From: Staphylococcus lutrae
GTDB taxonomy: Bacteria; Bacillota; Bacilli; Staphylococcales; Staphylococcaceae
Reading direction: 5' to 3'
Assembly: GCF_002101335.1 (NCBI RefSeq)
Contig: NZ_CP020773.1
Location: 2,469,116-2,533,115, forward strand
Length of the DNA stretch: 64,000 nucleotides
The notes below the pieces were generated by a model, which was not told where the DNA came from, ran no database searches, and saw nothing but the letters and a program-made list of their open reading frames with translations. The translations under genes were made by a program, and so were the position numbers. Below are positions 37,430-47,973 of this stretch, piece after piece (position 1 is the first letter of the stretch; each line of letters starts with the position of its first letter).

Positions 37430-37617
37430 ATGAAAAAATTTTCAATGTGCGGCTATGTCTATTATTATTTTTAGTCATAACATCATGGACAATCATAAGT
37501 ATAAAATTTGGTAATATGAGCACTACACAAGTGTTAATGGCTAATTCATTTGTATACATTGCTTATATATTATATTTAGTAAAATTCATCCAATATCATC
37601 AGCACAAAACCAGCTAA
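37430..37617 (+). pseudogene. Small two-span membrane protein, frameshifted (possible immunity protein)
   Basis: ATG at 37430 follows AGGCGTGAT but hits a stop after 15 codons. Adding one A to the A6 run at 37433-37438 gives a 61-62-residue protein, MKKIFN then VRLCLLLFLVITSWTIISIK, a short loop, and a second membrane span (ANSFVYIAYILYLVKFI). As given, only a GTG at 37447 without ribosome site opens this frame. Placement 19 bases after a bacteriocin-like gene suggests an immunity role; this is inference. Confidence 0.45.
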
Positions 37618-37687
37618 ACATTTATTCCAGTTCCTCTATTTGACGACGATTCTGCAGAAATAAATTTTAATCATTTCAAGGTGATAT

Positions 37688-37792
37688 GTGAGTGAATATC
37701 AAAAACGTATTAAGCAACAAAAACTTACCACTTCGTACGATATTTCATCACCAACCGATGTTGACAAAGAGCCAAAAAACACGAGTGCATAG
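37688..37792 (+). CDS. Possible 34-residue small protein
   Basis: GTG at 37688 follows AAGGTGAT at short spacing. The peptide is hydrophilic (MSEYQKRIKQQKLTTSYDIS then SPTDVDKEPKNTSA). Third reading frame of the plus-strand cassette; overlaps its terminator. No homologue recognised. Confidence 0.3.
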   Translation: MSEYQKRIKQQKLTTSYDISSPTDVDKEPKNTSA

Positions 37793-37808
37793 GCTACTCG
37801 TGTTTTTT
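37774..37808. terminator. Bidirectional terminator shared by the peptide cassette and dxs
   Basis: AAAAAACACGAGT (37774-37786) pairs with ACTCGTGTTTTTT (37796-37808). The right arm encodes the last codons of dxs. Confidence 0.85.
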
Positions 37809-39680
37809 ATCTTGCTTTAAAAACTGTTGGACTGTTTGAACTAATGGTGCGTGTGTTAAACCGAGGTCTTCTAAGATTTGGTTAACATCTCCATGTTCTA
37901 TATATTCATCATCGATACCAAGACGCTTGATACGGTTGGTATACCCATGGTCTGTCATAAAGTTTGCAATTTGACTACCTAATCCGCCATTGAGCATGCT
38001 TTCTTCAACCGTTACGATTGGAATGTTACTTTTACCGATGTCGTTCAGCAACTCTGTATCCATTGGTTTAATATAACGGGCATTGACGACGCGTGCTTGA
38101 ATATCGAATTGCGATAGTGTTTCTGCTACTTCTAACAGCGTGACTAATGTTGGACCGTAACTGATTAATACGATATCGTCACCAGATGTCATATTTTCCC
38201 ACTGACCAATAGGGATATGCTTACGATGATCTGAGATTTCAACACCTAATCCATTCCCACGAGGGTAACGAATCGCAATAGGTCCTTGTTCATAATGCAT
38301 TGCCGTGTAAATCAGGTCTTTTGCTTCATTTTCATCTTTAGGCATCATTACAATCATATTAGGAAATTGCGTTAAGAATCCTACATCGAATACACCTTGA
38401 TGCGTCTCACCATCGGCACCGACCAGCCCGGATCGATCTACACCAAAAATAACATTTAATTTTTGTCGGTCAACATCGTGTAAAACTTGATCGTAGGCGC
38501 GCTGTAAAAATGTAGAGTAGATGGCAACATAAGGTTTCATCCCTTCAACCGCTAATCCTGCAGCCATCGTTACCGCATGTTGTTCTGCGATACCTACGTC
38601 AAAAAATTGTTCAGGCAACTCTGATTGGAATTTCGTCAGTTTTGATCCGACAGGCATTGCAGGTGTAATAGCAACCACACGGCGATCTTGTCGTGCATAT
38701 CCGAGTATTTCATCACTCATCAATTGACTCCAAGAAGGCCCCTGAGGTTGTCCTTTAATTTGTTCACCAGTTTCCAATTTATAAGGTCCTAGCCCGTGCC
38801 AAGTCCCAATCTTATCATTTTCAGCAGGATGATAGCCTTTCCCTTTTTTTGTAACAACATGAATCAATACCGGCTTGTTGATTGAATCCGCTGCAGTTAA
38901 AGCGTTTTCTAGTTCCTCAAAGTTATGACCATCAACAGGACCAATATAACGAATACCAAGCTCTTCAAAAAAAGCGCCATCCACTAATAAGTACTTTAAA
39001 CTATCTTTAATGCGGTCTGCTGATTCACGTAATCGGCTTCCCCCTGGTAATCGACTGAGCATCGCCTCTGCATCAAATTTAAGGCGGTTGTATCCCTGGT
39101 TCATACGAATACGCCCGAGCATGTTATGCATCGCCCCTACATTAGGCGCGATACTCATTTCGTTGTCGTTTAACACAATCGTCATGTTTGTTCGATCGTG
39201 TCCGATATTGTTCAACGCTTCAAGCGCCATTCCTCCAGTTAGTGCACCGTCACCGATGACTGGCACAATGTGATGATGTTTGCCTAATATATCTCGTGCT
39301 TTTGCCATGCCCATCGCAGCAGATAAGGAGGTTGAACTATGTCCAGCTTCCCACACATCATGCTCAGATTCTCTTAATTTTGGAAATCCACATAACCCTT
39401 TATACTGTCTTAACGTATCAAACTGGTGACCGCGTCCTGTTAAAATTTTATGGGTATAGCTTTGATGGCCAACATCCCAAATAATTTTATCTTCCGGACT
39501 ATTGAAATGCTTATGCAAAGCGATTGTTAATTCAACCACACCGAGATTAGCACCAATATGTCCACCTGTTACTGCACAAGTTTGAATTAAGAATTGTCGC
39601 ATATCGTGACTCAATGCTTCAAGTTCCTTTACAGAAAGACTTTTTAAGAATGAAGGATTCTGTATATTTCTAACGTCCAT
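37794..39680 (-). CDS. dxs: 1-deoxy-D-xylulose-5-phosphate synthase
   Basis: 628 residues from ATG 39680, behind AAGGGTGAT. Thiamine-diphosphate motif [18 protein letters not shown], the N-terminal [14 protein letters not shown], transketolase central domain ([16 protein letters not shown]) and C-terminal [14 protein letters not shown]. It condenses pyruvate and glyceraldehyde 3-phosphate, the first step of the MEP isoprenoid pathway. Present in the S. intermedius-type staphylococci but not S. aureus. Lies directly downstream of ispA. Confidence 0.96.
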   Translation of the reverse strand: MDVRNIQNPSFLKSLSVKELEALSHDMRQFLIQTCAVTGGHIGANLGVVELTIALHKHFNSPEDKIIWDVGHQSYTHKILTGRGHQFDTLRQYKGLCGFPKLRESEHDVWEAGHSSTSLSAAMGMAKARDILGKHHHIVPVIGDGALTGGMALEALNNIGHDRTNMTIVLNDNEMSIAPNVGAMHNMLGRIRMNQGYNRLKFDAEAMLSRLPGGSRLRESADRIKDSLKYLLVDGAFFEELGIRYIGPVDGHNFEELENALTAADSINKPVLIHVVTKKGKGYHPAENDKIGTWHGLGPYKLETGEQIKGQPQGPSWSQLMSDEILGYARQDRRVVAITPAMPVGSKLTKFQSELPEQFFDVGIAEQHAVTMAAGLAVEGMKPYVAIYSTFLQRAYDQVLHDVDRQKLNVIFGVDRSGLVGADGETHQGVFDVGFLTQFPNMIVMMPKDENEAKDLIYTAMHYEQGPIAIRYPRGNGLGVEISDHRKHIPIGQWENMTSGDDIVLISYGPTLVTLLEVAETLSQFDIQARVVNARYIKPMDTELLNDIGKSNIPIVTVEESMLNGGLGSQIANFMTDHGYTNRIKRLGIDDEYIEHGDVNQILEDLGLTHAPLVQTVQQFLKQDKKHE

Positions 39681-39748
39681 TGAAATCACCCTTAACTATT
39701 ATATCGTAATGATTATAACACTTTAGTTACAACTTAGATAGGCAAAAC

Positions 39749-40639
39749 CTAGCTTTGGCGTTGATAAAAAAGCGCGAGCAAACATTTTAAATCTGTTGTA
39801 TCATACTGGTGCGAGAGCGTTTTTAAAATGGTTTCGGCTTTTTGAATATATTCTTGCAGCTGTTGTTCAGCGCCTGTGACACCAAGCAGCGTCACGTATG
39901 TACTTTTATTGTTTGTTGCATCACTTCCAACAGGTTTTCCGATTTTATCGACGTCACCGCAAATATCTAATAAATCGTCTTTTATTTGAAAAATAACACC
40001 TAAATAACGAGAAAATTCTATAAGTTGACTCGTCGTTGATGGCGATGCCGAAGTCATTATCGTTGCTGCTTCAATGGAAAATTGGATTAAAGCCCCTGTT
40101 TTGTGTATATGAATCTGTTCTAATTGTTCAAGTGGGACTGTTCGGTTTTCACTCTGCATGTCTAGTGTTTGTCCCCCGACCATGCCGCAATGACCACTTG
40201 CCTGACTTAATTTTTGAATTAATTTTACTTTGGCATCAGCGGTGATATCCGGAGTCTGTGTGATAACCTCAAACGCTTTGGTTAACAATGCATCCCCAGC
40301 AAGGATTGCAAGCCACTCACCGTATACAGTATGATTTGTCGGTTTGCCCCTTCTCAAATCATCATCATCCATAGCCGGCAAGTCATCGTGGATTAAAGAA
40401 TAGGTATGAATCATTTCTAAAGCCAATGCGACGTTAAATCCACTTTGTAAGACGTGATGATTTAGCATTTTAATCGTTGATAACATCAGCAATGGGCGGA
40501 TTCGTTTACCTCCAGCTTCAAGGGAATAACGCATACTTTCTTCTAGGGGCGTTCCTAATGAAGTATCCTTAATCGCATGCTTCAAATGTGTATCAAATTG
40601 TTTTAATAACTCATTCAGACTTTGATTCATCACTTTCAT
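39749..40639 (-). CDS. ispA: Farnesyl diphosphate synthase (IspA)
   Basis: 296-residue all-helical prenyltransferase. First Asp-rich motif [14 protein letters not shown], second motif [11 protein letters not shown], plus [10 protein letters not shown]. It makes FPP from IPP and DMAPP. Start is ATG 40639 or the in-frame ATG 40630; both overlap the end of xseB. The third gene of the xseA-xseB-ispA-dxs run. Confidence 0.93.
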   Translation of the reverse strand: MKVMNQSLNELLKQFDTHLKHAIKDTSLGTPLEESMRYSLEAGGKRIRPLLMLSTIKMLNHHVLQSGFNVALALEMIHTYSLIHDDLPAMDDDDLRRGKPTNHTVYGEWLAILAGDALLTKAFEVITQTPDITADAKVKLIQKLSQASGHCGMVGGQTLDMQSENRTVPLEQLEQIHIHKTGALIQFSIEAATIMTSASPSTTSQLIEFSRYLGVIFQIKDDLLDICGDVDKIGKPVGSDATNNKSTYVTLLGVTGAEQQLQEYIQKAETILKTLSHQYDTTDLKCLLALFYQRQS

Positions 40640-40832
40640 CTGCCTCTTTATCCATTAGTTGAGAAACTTTCTTCTCTGCATCACTCAATGTTTTTTCGCA
40701 TGATTTTGAGAGTGCAATGCCTTTTTGATATAGTTCTAATGATTTTTCTAATGATATTGTATCGTTATCGAGTTGGTTCACGATTGTTTCAAGCTCATTC
40801 ATCATTTCTTCAAACGATTGATTATCAGTCAT
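40611..40832 (-). CDS. xseB: Exodeoxyribonuclease VII small subunit
   Basis: 73 residues of helical hairpin: [20 protein letters not shown] and [16 protein letters not shown] match XseB. It binds XseA for single-strand DNA degradation. Overlaps xseA by 8 and ispA by 29 bases. Confidence 0.93.
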   Translation of the reverse strand: MTDNQSFEEMMNELETIVNQLDNDTISLEKSLELYQKGIALSKSCEKTLSDAEKKVSQLMDKEADESDESKSE

Positions 40833-42165
40833 CAGTTTGCCACCTCACTTCTTCAATTTTTGCTGCTATCGTACCATCTTTCATCGTGACTTCGATATGA
40901 TCCCCTTTTTTGACACCACGACTACTCGTTAATACATGATTATCCTTTTTCACAATAGAATACCCTCTTAACATCGTTTTTGTCGGACTTAAGTTGTCCA
41001 ATGACAGGAGTCGATGCTCCAATTGCTGTCTTTGGGATGTTAGGACACGGTGAATTTGTTTGTCTAATTGTGTGCTTAAAGTGATGCAGTTTTGTTTTTG
41101 ACGCTGGACACTTTCATAAAAATGTTGTAATCGAATATGTTGTTGCATCAACATGAGTTGTTGTTTCTCATTTTGTAAACGCATGAGCATGGTTTGGTGT
41201 AACATGCGATCGAGATCATCTCTTTTTTGGGTTTGCTGTTCGTACAATAATCCTGGTTGTTTAAATTTATAGTAAGACTGCAATTGCTTTAATTGCTGTG
41301 TTAAATGTTTTAACTGTTGTTTGATAAAGCGATCTAAATAAACTTTTGTCTTCAGTAAAACTTGTTTAAGTTCTTGCTGATCAGGTGTCGCTAACATCGC
41401 AGCCTGTGTAGGCGTAGCTGCACGTAAATCTGCTACAAAATCACTTAAAGTCGTATCTGTTTCATGACCAACAGCAGAAATGACAGGTGTTTTACAAGAA
41501 TATATCGCTTTTACAACGTCTTCTTCATTAAAATTCCATAAATCTTCAATGGAACCGCCGCCTCGACCAAGAATGATGACATCTGCACCTGATTCATCCG
41601 CGATTTTTAGTTTTTCGATAATATCATTTTTAGCGTGTGCCCCTTGAACGAGTGTACTGATTTTAATCTGTTCAGCAAGGGGATAGCGGCTATTCAAAGT
41701 ATTTTGGATATCTCTAATGGCTGCCCCTGTATTGGCAGTAAGTATTGCGATTTTTTGAGGATATTTCGGAATGCTTTTCTTATTTGAAGGATCAAAGTAC
41801 CCCTCTTTAGTCAATTTTATTTTAAGTTGTTCAAATTTCTGATAGAGATTACCAACGCCATCGAGTTGCATTTGATTAACGTAAATTTGATAATTTCCAC
41901 GACGCTCGTATACTGAAACACGTGCTTCTAATAAAACTTGATCCCCTTCTTTAGGATTGAAGTCAAGCTGAGCGGCTTGGGACTTAAACATCATTGCAGC
42001 GATGACGCTATTTTCGTCTTTAACAGCAAAATATAAATGACCACTACTATGACGTTTAAAGTTAGACAGTTCGCCTTTGATATAAACGCTTTGAAGATGA
42101 GGGTCTTGATCGAATTTATATTTAATATATTTAGTTAATGCAGAAATTGTTAAATATTTTTCCAT
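40825..42165 (-). CDS. xseA: Exodeoxyribonuclease VII large subunit
   Basis: 446 residues from ATG 42165, the family length. N-terminal OB fold ([19 protein letters not shown]), central catalytic region ([38 protein letters not shown]) and C-terminal coiled coil. Degrades single-stranded DNA bidirectionally. Confidence 0.95.
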   Translation of the reverse strand: MEKYLTISALTKYIKYKFDQDPHLQSVYIKGELSNFKRHSSGHLYFAVKDENSVIAAMMFKSQAAQLDFNPKEGDQVLLEARVSVYERRGNYQIYVNQMQLDGVGNLYQKFEQLKIKLTKEGYFDPSNKKSIPKYPQKIAILTANTGAAIRDIQNTLNSRYPLAEQIKISTLVQGAHAKNDIIEKLKIADESGADVIILGRGGGSIEDLWNFNEEDVVKAIYSCKTPVISAVGHETDTTLSDFVADLRAATPTQAAMLATPDQQELKQVLLKTKVYLDRFIKQQLKHLTQQLKQLQSYYKFKQPGLLYEQQTQKRDDLDRMLHQTMLMRLQNEKQQLMLMQQHIRLQHFYESVQRQKQNCITLSTQLDKQIHRVLTSQRQQLEHRLLSLDNLSPTKTMLRGYSIVKKDNHVLTSSRGVKKGDHIEVTMKDGTIAAKIEEVRWQTDD

Positions 42166-42173
42166 ACAATCAC

Positions 42174-42566
42174 TCAATTTCTTTTAATTTGACCTAATAC
42201 ACCATTAATAAATTTGTAATGATCATCATCACTAAATTGTTTTGCGAGCTCAACTGCCTCATTAATGATTACTTTCTCTGGTGTCTCGCTATGATCGATT
42301 TCAAAAGTCGCCATTCTTAAGATGATACGATCTGTTTTAAGAAGGCGAGGAATTGTCCATCCGTTAAGGTGAGGGCTGATTTTTTCGTCCAATACGTCTT
42401 GATGATCTTTGACACCTGAAACAAGCCACTTAATAAATGTGAAATCTAAATCAGGATGGTCATCTTTAATGAAGTTCATGGCTTCATCGATGGTTAATTC
42501 TGTATGCTTCATTTCAAGTTGAAATAATGTTTGAAAAGCCTGACTCCGTGCTTGTTTTCTACTCAT
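42174..42566 (-). CDS. nusB: Transcription antitermination factor NusB
   Basis: 130 residues from ATG 42566, seven bases past [22 protein letters not shown] at the N-terminus and [24 protein letters not shown] at the C-terminus. It binds boxA in rRNA leaders with S10. Confidence 0.94.
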   Translation of the reverse strand: MSRKQARSQAFQTLFQLEMKHTELTIDEAMNFIKDDHPDLDFTFIKWLVSGVKDHQDVLDEKISPHLNGWTIPRLLKTDRIILRMATFEIDHSETPEKVIINEAVELAKQFSDDDHYKFINGVLGQIKRN

Positions 42567-42596
42567 TTTCATTCTCCGTTCATGTTTTAATTACGA

Positions 42597-42962
42597 TTAT
42601 TTTTTTGCCATTTCAATATGCGTAATATGAATATTGATTTGTTTTGGCGTCAGTGCAAGCATCGTATTTAATGCACTATGAATGGATTTTTGTACTTTTA
42701 AAGCAGTTTCTGACACTTTAACAGTATGATTTAAAGCGCAATACACATGGATAATGATTTCATTATCCTCAGTTAAAATTTTGATTCCTTTTGTTAAATT
42801 TTTACGACCCAAACGGTCTAATGTTGAATTTTTGAAATCGGGGAATACGCCCTCAACCCCTTTTACTTCAGATACAGCGATGCTCGCAATGACAGAAATA
42901 ACTTCGGGTACAATTTCAACATTGCCAAGGTTAGGATTGAAATGTTCGATAGACTTTGCCAT
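42597..42962 (-). CDS. Asp23/Gls24-family envelope stress protein (YqhY-like)
   Basis: 121 residues with VEIVPEVISVIASIAVSEVK and KGIKILTEDNEIIIHVYCAL, typical of DUF322. It sits between accC and nusB, as does B. subtilis yqhY, which is linked to control of acetyl-CoA carboxylase. Confidence 0.87.
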   Translation of the reverse strand: MAKSIEHFNPNLGNVEIVPEVISVIASIAVSEVKGVEGVFPDFKNSTLDRLGRKNLTKGIKILTEDNEIIIHVYCALNHTVKVSETALKVQKSIHSALNTMLALTPKQINIHITHIEMAKK

Positions 42963-42982
42963 GCATGTGACCTCCCTTCAAA

Positions 42983-44338
42983 TTAATCTTCTTCATTCAT
43001 GATATCGTAAATTTCTAGAAACTTGGTGCTAAAGAAACCTTTATTGAAGACAGGGTGATTTAACAGTCGAATATGGAACGGAATAGTTGTGTCAATACCG
43101 AGGACGACAAACTCATTTAATGCTCTTAATCCTAATTGGATTGCTTCGGCACGCGTAGGTTGATGAACAATCAATTTTGCAACCATTGAATCATAATAAG
43201 GTGGAATCCTATAGTTTGTATAGCATGCAGAGTCGATGCGAACACCAAAGCCTCCAGGTGTAAGGTACTGTTCAATCTTACCTGGTGAAGGCATAAAATT
43301 TTTGTATGGGTTTTCTGCATTAATACGGAATTCAATCGCATGCCCGTTGATTTGTATATCTTTTTGCGTGTATGGCAATTTTTCGCCCATTGCGACTTTG
43401 ATTTGCATTTTTACGAGATCAATTCCAGTCACCATTTCAGTTACTGGATGCTCAACTTGAATACGTGTATTCATTTCCATAAAGTAAAATTGGTCCTCAT
43501 CCAAATCGTAAATAAACTCTATCGTACCCGCATTATAATAATGAACTGCTTGCGCTGCTCTTACAGCGGCGTTCCCCATCTCTTCACGTTTTTCTGCAGT
43601 CAATATTGGTGAAGGTGCTTCTTCAACAAGTTTTTGCATCCGTCGTTGAATCGTACAATCGCGTTCACCTAAATGAATGACATTGCCATGTTCATCACCT
43701 AAGATTTGAATTTCTATATGACGGAAGTTTTCAATAAACTTCTCTAAATAAAGCCCCCCATTACCAAATGCCGTTTCAGCTTCTTGTTGGGTCATTTTAT
43801 AGCCATTGATTAATTCTTCTTCTGTTCGTGCAATACGAATGCCTTTACCTCCACCGCCAGCAGTTGCTTTTATTATGACGGGATAACCAATGAGATTAGC
43901 GGTTTGGATGGCATCTTCAATTGTATTCACAAGTCCTTCGCTTCCAGGAACGACCGGAACATTTGCACGTTTCATCTCTTCTTTAGCAATGTCTTTGATC
44001 CCCATCTTTTGTATTGATTCATAGCTCGGACCGATAAATTTTAACTGTACAGCTTCACATAATTCGGCAAAATCTGCATTTTCTGCTAGAAAACCATAAC
44101 CTGGGTGAACGCCATCACATCCTGTAGAAGTCGCAATAGACAAGATGTTTGGGATATTTAAATACGAGTCTTTTGATTGCTTAGGTCCCACGCAGTAGGC
44201 TTCATCAGCTAATTGAGTATGTAATGCATCTTTATCGCCTTCAGAATAAATCGCTACTGTTTGGATGCCTAATTCGTGACATGCGCGGATAATGCGCACT
44301 GCAATCTCGCCACGGTTTGCAATAAGTATTTTTTTCAT
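42983..44338 (-). CDS. accC: Biotin carboxylase subunit AccC
   Basis: 451-residue ATP-grasp enzyme. N-terminal [20 protein letters not shown], glycine-rich [28 protein letters not shown] and [15 protein letters not shown] are intact. It carboxylates BCCP-biotin for malonyl-CoA formation. One base after accB. Confidence 0.95.
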   Translation of the reverse strand: MKKILIANRGEIAVRIIRACHELGIQTVAIYSEGDKDALHTQLADEAYCVGPKQSKDSYLNIPNILSIATSTGCDGVHPGYGFLAENADFAELCEAVQLKFIGPSYESIQKMGIKDIAKEEMKRANVPVVPGSEGLVNTIEDAIQTANLIGYPVIIKATAGGGGKGIRIARTEEELINGYKMTQQEAETAFGNGGLYLEKFIENFRHIEIQILGDEHGNVIHLGERDCTIQRRMQKLVEEAPSPILTAEKREEMGNAAVRAAQAVHYYNAGTIEFIYDLDEDQFYFMEMNTRIQVEHPVTEMVTGIDLVKMQIKVAMGEKLPYTQKDIQINGHAIEFRINAENPYKNFMPSPGKIEQYLTPGGFGVRIDSACYTNYRIPPYYDSMVAKLIVHQPTRAEAIQLGLRALNEFVVLGIDTTIPFHIRLLNHPVFNKGFFSTKFLEIYDIMNEED

Positions 44339-44339
44339 A

Positions 44340-44798
44340 TTATTTCACCTTGAATAAGACTTGGCCATACTCAACCATTTGTCCATCTTCAACAAGAACC
44401 TCAACGATTTCACCAGCCACTTCTGCTTGAATTTCATTAAATAACTTCATTGCTTCCAAAATACAAACGGTAGTATCCGCAGTAATTTGGTCGCCGACTT
44501 GTACATAGGCATTTTCTTCTGGAGATGGTGATTTATAGAAAGTACCGACCATTGGAGCGGTTATCGTTTTAAGTGTTTCATCTACCTCAGATGACGGCAG
44601 CTCAACTTGTGCAGCAGGTTGAACCGATGGGCTTGATGTGACTTGTGTCGCAACACTTTGCGGTGCAGCCACTTGCTGTGTAATGATTTCTTTTTCTTTC
44701 TTAAGATTAACCGTTGTCCCTTTATCTTCAATGTTTATTTCAGTTAGGTTAGAGTTGTCTAGAATATCTATTAATTCTTTAATCTCTTTAAAATTCAT
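44340..44798 (-). CDS. accB: Biotin carboxyl carrier protein AccB
   Basis: 152 residues. N-terminal helical part, a Gln/Val/Ser/Pro-rich linker (41-70), then the biotinyl domain with EAMKLFNEI (Lys118 biotinylated). Functions with AccC. Confidence 0.94.
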   Translation of the reverse strand: MNFKEIKELIDILDNSNLTEINIEDKGTTVNLKKEKEIITQQVAAPQSVATQVTSSPSVQPAAQVELPSSEVDETLKTITAPMVGTFYKSPSPEENAYVQVGDQITADTTVCILEAMKLFNEIQAEVAGEIVEVLVEDGQMVEYGQVLFKVK

Positions 44799-45037
44799 TT
44801 TGGTTACTCCCTTATGATTGATTATTTCTACCTTACTATTTTACTTGAGTGTATGGGGCAATTCAAGAAAATACGTAAATAACACCATGAGACAATAGAT
44901 GGAAAAATTCGACTTTAAAAATGAGAAATACAATCTGTTTTAAGTAAATAAGAAGTCATTCGCTTTAAAAGACCGGATCACATCATGGTCACACCAAAGG
45001 CTTGAGCACTTTTTCATAGTCATGAGTTACAATTTGT
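44799..45037. other. Spacer between efp terminator and accB
   Basis: About 240 bases without a coding frame. Must hold the accB promoter on the minus strand. I could not identify a FapR or other operator with confidence. Confidence 0.4.
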
Positions 45038-45078
45038 CAAAAAGAAAGACTAACAGGACATAACTGCCCTATTAGTCT
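45038..45078 (-). terminator. efp terminator
   Basis: On the minus strand AGACTAATAGG pairs with CCTGTTAGTCT (45047-45078, one mismatch), followed by TTCTTTTT. The pepQ-efp unit ends here. Confidence 0.75.
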
Positions 45079-45145
45079 AAGTGTCGGATTGACTTTATTG
45101 TTCAAAAGCAAAATCCGCATAATTTAAAATGATGACTGTACTTGA

Positions 45146-45703
45146 TTATGCACGTGAGACATAGCTGCCGTCTGTTGTATTGATCACCAATGTATCCCCT
45201 TCATTAACAAAAAGAGGAACGTTTAATGTATAACCCGTTTCAACTGTTGCAGATTTTGTTGCACCTGTTGCTGTATCCCCTTTGATACCTGGTTCAGTTT
45301 CAGTCACTTCAAGTTCAACAGTTTTTGGTAGTTCTACACCAATTGTCTCACCCTCGTATGTTTGGATATGCACATCCATATTGGCTTTCAAGAACTTCAA
45401 TTCATATTCTAAGTAATCTGTTGATAGTTCCGTTTGTTCGAAAGTTTCATTATCCATAAAAATATGATTGTCACCATCTGCGTAAAGATATTGCATACGA
45501 CGATTTTCAATCATTGCAGGTTCAACTTTTTCGCCTGCGCGGAATGTTTTTTCTTGAATTGCACCCGTTCTTAAATTACGTAATTTTGATCTAACAAACG
45601 CAGACCCTTTACCAGGTTTCACATGTTGGAATTCAATGACTTTCCAAATGCCATTGTCGACAGAAATTGTTAAACCTGTTTTAAAATCATTTACAGAAAT
45701 CAT
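45146..45703 (-). CDS. efp: Elongation factor P
   Basis: 185 residues with three beta-barrel domains: [19 protein letters not shown], modification loop [12 protein letters not shown] (Lys at the GKG tip), and C-terminal [17 protein letters not shown]. Relieves ribosome stalling at polyproline. Eighteen bases after pepQ. Confidence 0.96.
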   Translation of the reverse strand: MISVNDFKTGLTISVDNGIWKVIEFQHVKPGKGSAFVRSKLRNLRTGAIQEKTFRAGEKVEPAMIENRRMQYLYADGDNHIFMDNETFEQTELSTDYLEYELKFLKANMDVHIQTYEGETIGVELPKTVELEVTETEPGIKGDTATGATKSATVETGYTLNVPLFVNEGDTLVINTTDGSYVSRA

Positions 45704-45721
45704 TCAGTTTCCTCCTCAGAA

Positions 45722-46792
45722 TCACTCTTCTTTTAAAATAATAAGGTCTTTTCGTGAATTAGTAAAGCGTTGTCCCCCATTTTCTGTGATTAAAATATCA
45801 TCTTCAATACGTACGCCACCTAATCCTTCTACATATATTCCTGGCTCGATTGTCACACATTGATTGACTTTGAGTACTGACTCAGATTTTTGAGAAAGTC
45901 CAGGTTGCTCATGGATATCCAGTCCGATACCGTGTCCTAAAGAATGACCAAAATTTTCACCGTAACCCGCTTCAGTAATGATGTCTCGAGCGAGGCGATC
46001 CATTTCTCGACATGTCATGCCAGGACGTATTGCTTCGATGGCGGCTAATTGACTTTCTAAAACAATATTATAAATTTTTATCATTTCTTCTGAGGGCTGA
46101 CCTACCGCAAATGTACGCGTAATATCTGAACAATACCCTTGATAATATGCACCAAAGTCTAACGTCACCATTTCGCCCGCATGAATCACTTTGTCAGAGG
46201 CTACACCGTGCGGCATTGCGCCTCTTACCCCTGATGCTACAATCGTATCAAAGGAAGTGTCATCAGCGCCTAAATGAAGCATTTTACTTTCCAAATGCGC
46301 TTTTACCTCTTTTTCTGTCATACCCGGTTTCACCACAGTTAAGATATACTCGTATGCTTGATCAACAATGTCAGCTGCTTTCTGAATCGCTTTAATTTCA
46401 CTTTCATCCTTTGTTTCGCGAATCGTCTCAATGGCTTGTCCAATTGAAATTAAATCGTGACGACCTTGATTTAATTTTAAAAAAGCGTCATAGGCAACGA
46501 GATGCCCTTCAAATCCGATATCCTGTAATTGTAGTGTTGTAAATTGTTGTAAAATGGACGTGTATAAATCACCTTGTTGTAAAACAACTTCATATTCAGT
46601 CGCTTGTTGTGCAGCTTGATCAGTATAACGAAAATCAGTCAAAAGTAAGGCTTTATCTTCTGTAATCAATAATGCCCCACTTGTACCTGTGAAGCCTGAT
46701 AAATAGCGACGATTGAAGTCGGATAAGACAACAATACCATCAAGGTGCTTATCGTGTATTAATGTTCTTATTTTTTGAAGTCTATTTTTCAT
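45722..46792 (-). CDS. pepQ: Xaa-Pro peptidase (M24 family)
   Basis: 356 residues. N-terminal creatinase-like domain, then the pita-bread fold with metal ligands in LDFGAYYQGYCSDITRTF, GHSLGHGIGLDIHE, TIEPGIYV and GVRIEDDIL. Cleaves X-Pro peptide bonds. Pairing with efp, a polyproline translation factor, is conserved in Firmicutes. Confidence 0.91.
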   Translation of the reverse strand: MKNRLQKIRTLIHDKHLDGIVVLSDFNRRYLSGFTGTSGALLITEDKALLLTDFRYTDQAAQQATEYEVVLQQGDLYTSILQQFTTLQLQDIGFEGHLVAYDAFLKLNQGRHDLISIGQAIETIRETKDESEIKAIQKAADIVDQAYEYILTVVKPGMTEKEVKAHLESKMLHLGADDTSFDTIVASGVRGAMPHGVASDKVIHAGEMVTLDFGAYYQGYCSDITRTFAVGQPSEEMIKIYNIVLESQLAAIEAIRPGMTCREMDRLARDIITEAGYGENFGHSLGHGIGLDIHEQPGLSQKSESVLKVNQCVTIEPGIYVEGLGGVRIEDDILITENGGQRFTNSRKDLIILKEE

Positions 46793-46884
46793 TATTTTTC
46801 CTCCTTATATTTGTACTTAGTTACATGATACCTTAAAATGTATACATGTGTAGTGAAAAAACAATGTGTGATTAGAGGTTTATT

Positions 46885-47484
46885 ATGAAGAAGATAACAG
46901 TTGCAAGTTTAAGTGTAGCAATTTTATTATCCGCTTGTGGAAGTCAGAATTTGTTGCCATTAGAAGAGAAAAGCACAAATTTAAGCGATAAAAACCATGA
47001 CATCAAATTGGAAAATCAACAATTAAAAAACGAAAATTCGAAAAAACAAAAACAGGTGGATGCATTAAAAAAAGACTCTGAAAATACAAGTGAAGCGAAA
47101 GCCAATCAGAAAAAGGCCAATTATTTAGAAGTAAGTTCAGAGTATTATTCAGCCGTGACGCAGATTATTAATGACTATCAACAGATTGATACAAAAGTTG
47201 TTGAAAATAAAAAAAGTAGTAAAATACAGGATCAACTGGATCAAATTGTCGAAGATCATGACAATGCGGTGAGTCGCTATGACGATGATGTCCACAATAT
47301 GAAAGAATTAAAAAAAGATAAGACAGTGACAACACAAGATAAAGAGATTAAACAATTGCAAAAAGAGATTAAAAATGCACTATCCAAAATTAAAAAAGGT
47401 TATGAAAAAAAGGATTTACAACTTATCCAACAAGGACGTCAAAATCTCAAGCACATTAATGTCAAATCCACTAATAAAAATTGA
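46885..47484 (+). CDS. Coiled-coil lipoprotein
   Basis: 199 residues. Lipobox LLSACG with Cys18 after a short basic and hydrophobic signal. The remainder is a highly charged Lys/Gln/Asn/Asp-rich coiled coil (about 30-185). No enzymatic domain. Followed 16 bases later by a small membrane protein, probably co-transcribed. Function unknown. Confidence 0.8.
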   Translation: MKKITVASLSVAILLSACGSQNLLPLEEKSTNLSDKNHDIKLENQQLKNENSKKQKQVDALKKDSENTSEAKANQKKANYLEVSSEYYSAVTQIINDYQQIDTKVVENKKSSKIQDQLDQIVEDHDNAVSRYDDDVHNMKELKKDKTVTTQDKEIKQLQKEIKNALSKIKKGYEKKDLQLIQQGRQNLKHINVKSTNKN

Positions 47485-47500
47485 AAAGGGAGTCATTAAA

Positions 47501-47725
47501 ATGACGATGATACAAAAAGTTATATTCGGTGTAATCTTGGTGATTGCATTGATAGGTCTCGCACTGAATTTTGTTGCCATTCTATTTAGTATTTTTAAAA
47601 CTATCATTAACTTAGCCGTGATTATTGGTGTGATTTATTTAATCTATTTCTTTTTCTTTTTAACACCTGATCAACGTGAGTATAAAAAGCGTGTTTGGAA
47701 AAACAAAATGAAAAGATATAGATAA
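47501..47725 (+). CDS. Small two-span membrane protein
   Basis: 74 residues from ATG 47501 behind AAAAGGGAG. Two hydrophobic stretches (VIFGVILVIALIGLALNFVA and TIINLAVIIGVIYLIYFFFF) are followed by a basic tail (REYKKRVWKNKMKRYR). No family recognised. Downstream of the lipoprotein. Confidence 0.75.
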   Translation: MTMIQKVIFGVILVIALIGLALNFVAILFSIFKTIINLAVIIGVIYLIYFFFFLTPDQREYKKRVWKNKMKRYR

Positions 47726-47803
47726 AGGTTGTTGTAACCAAACATTGAAGTCAGTACTTTGGAAGTGCACGTTGTCATTTATCAAGTCGCATTAACATAT
47801 TAC

Positions 47804-47846
47804 AACCACGCCCTCGTAGCCATTGATGAGGGCGTGGTTATGTTTT
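47804..47846 (+). terminator. Terminator after the small membrane protein gene
   Basis: AACCACGCCCTC (47804-47815) pairs with GAGGGCGTGGTT (47828-47839), followed by ATGTTTT. Confidence 0.82.
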
Positions 47847-47973
47847 GTCATATCATTCACCATTTTGAGTGATAATTAATTTTTAACATGCTGTTACAAA
47901 AATAGTGATTTTCTGTCGTATGAGGTGTCTATCGACAAGACGCCGTAATATGATTGATGATTAATAACCGTCA

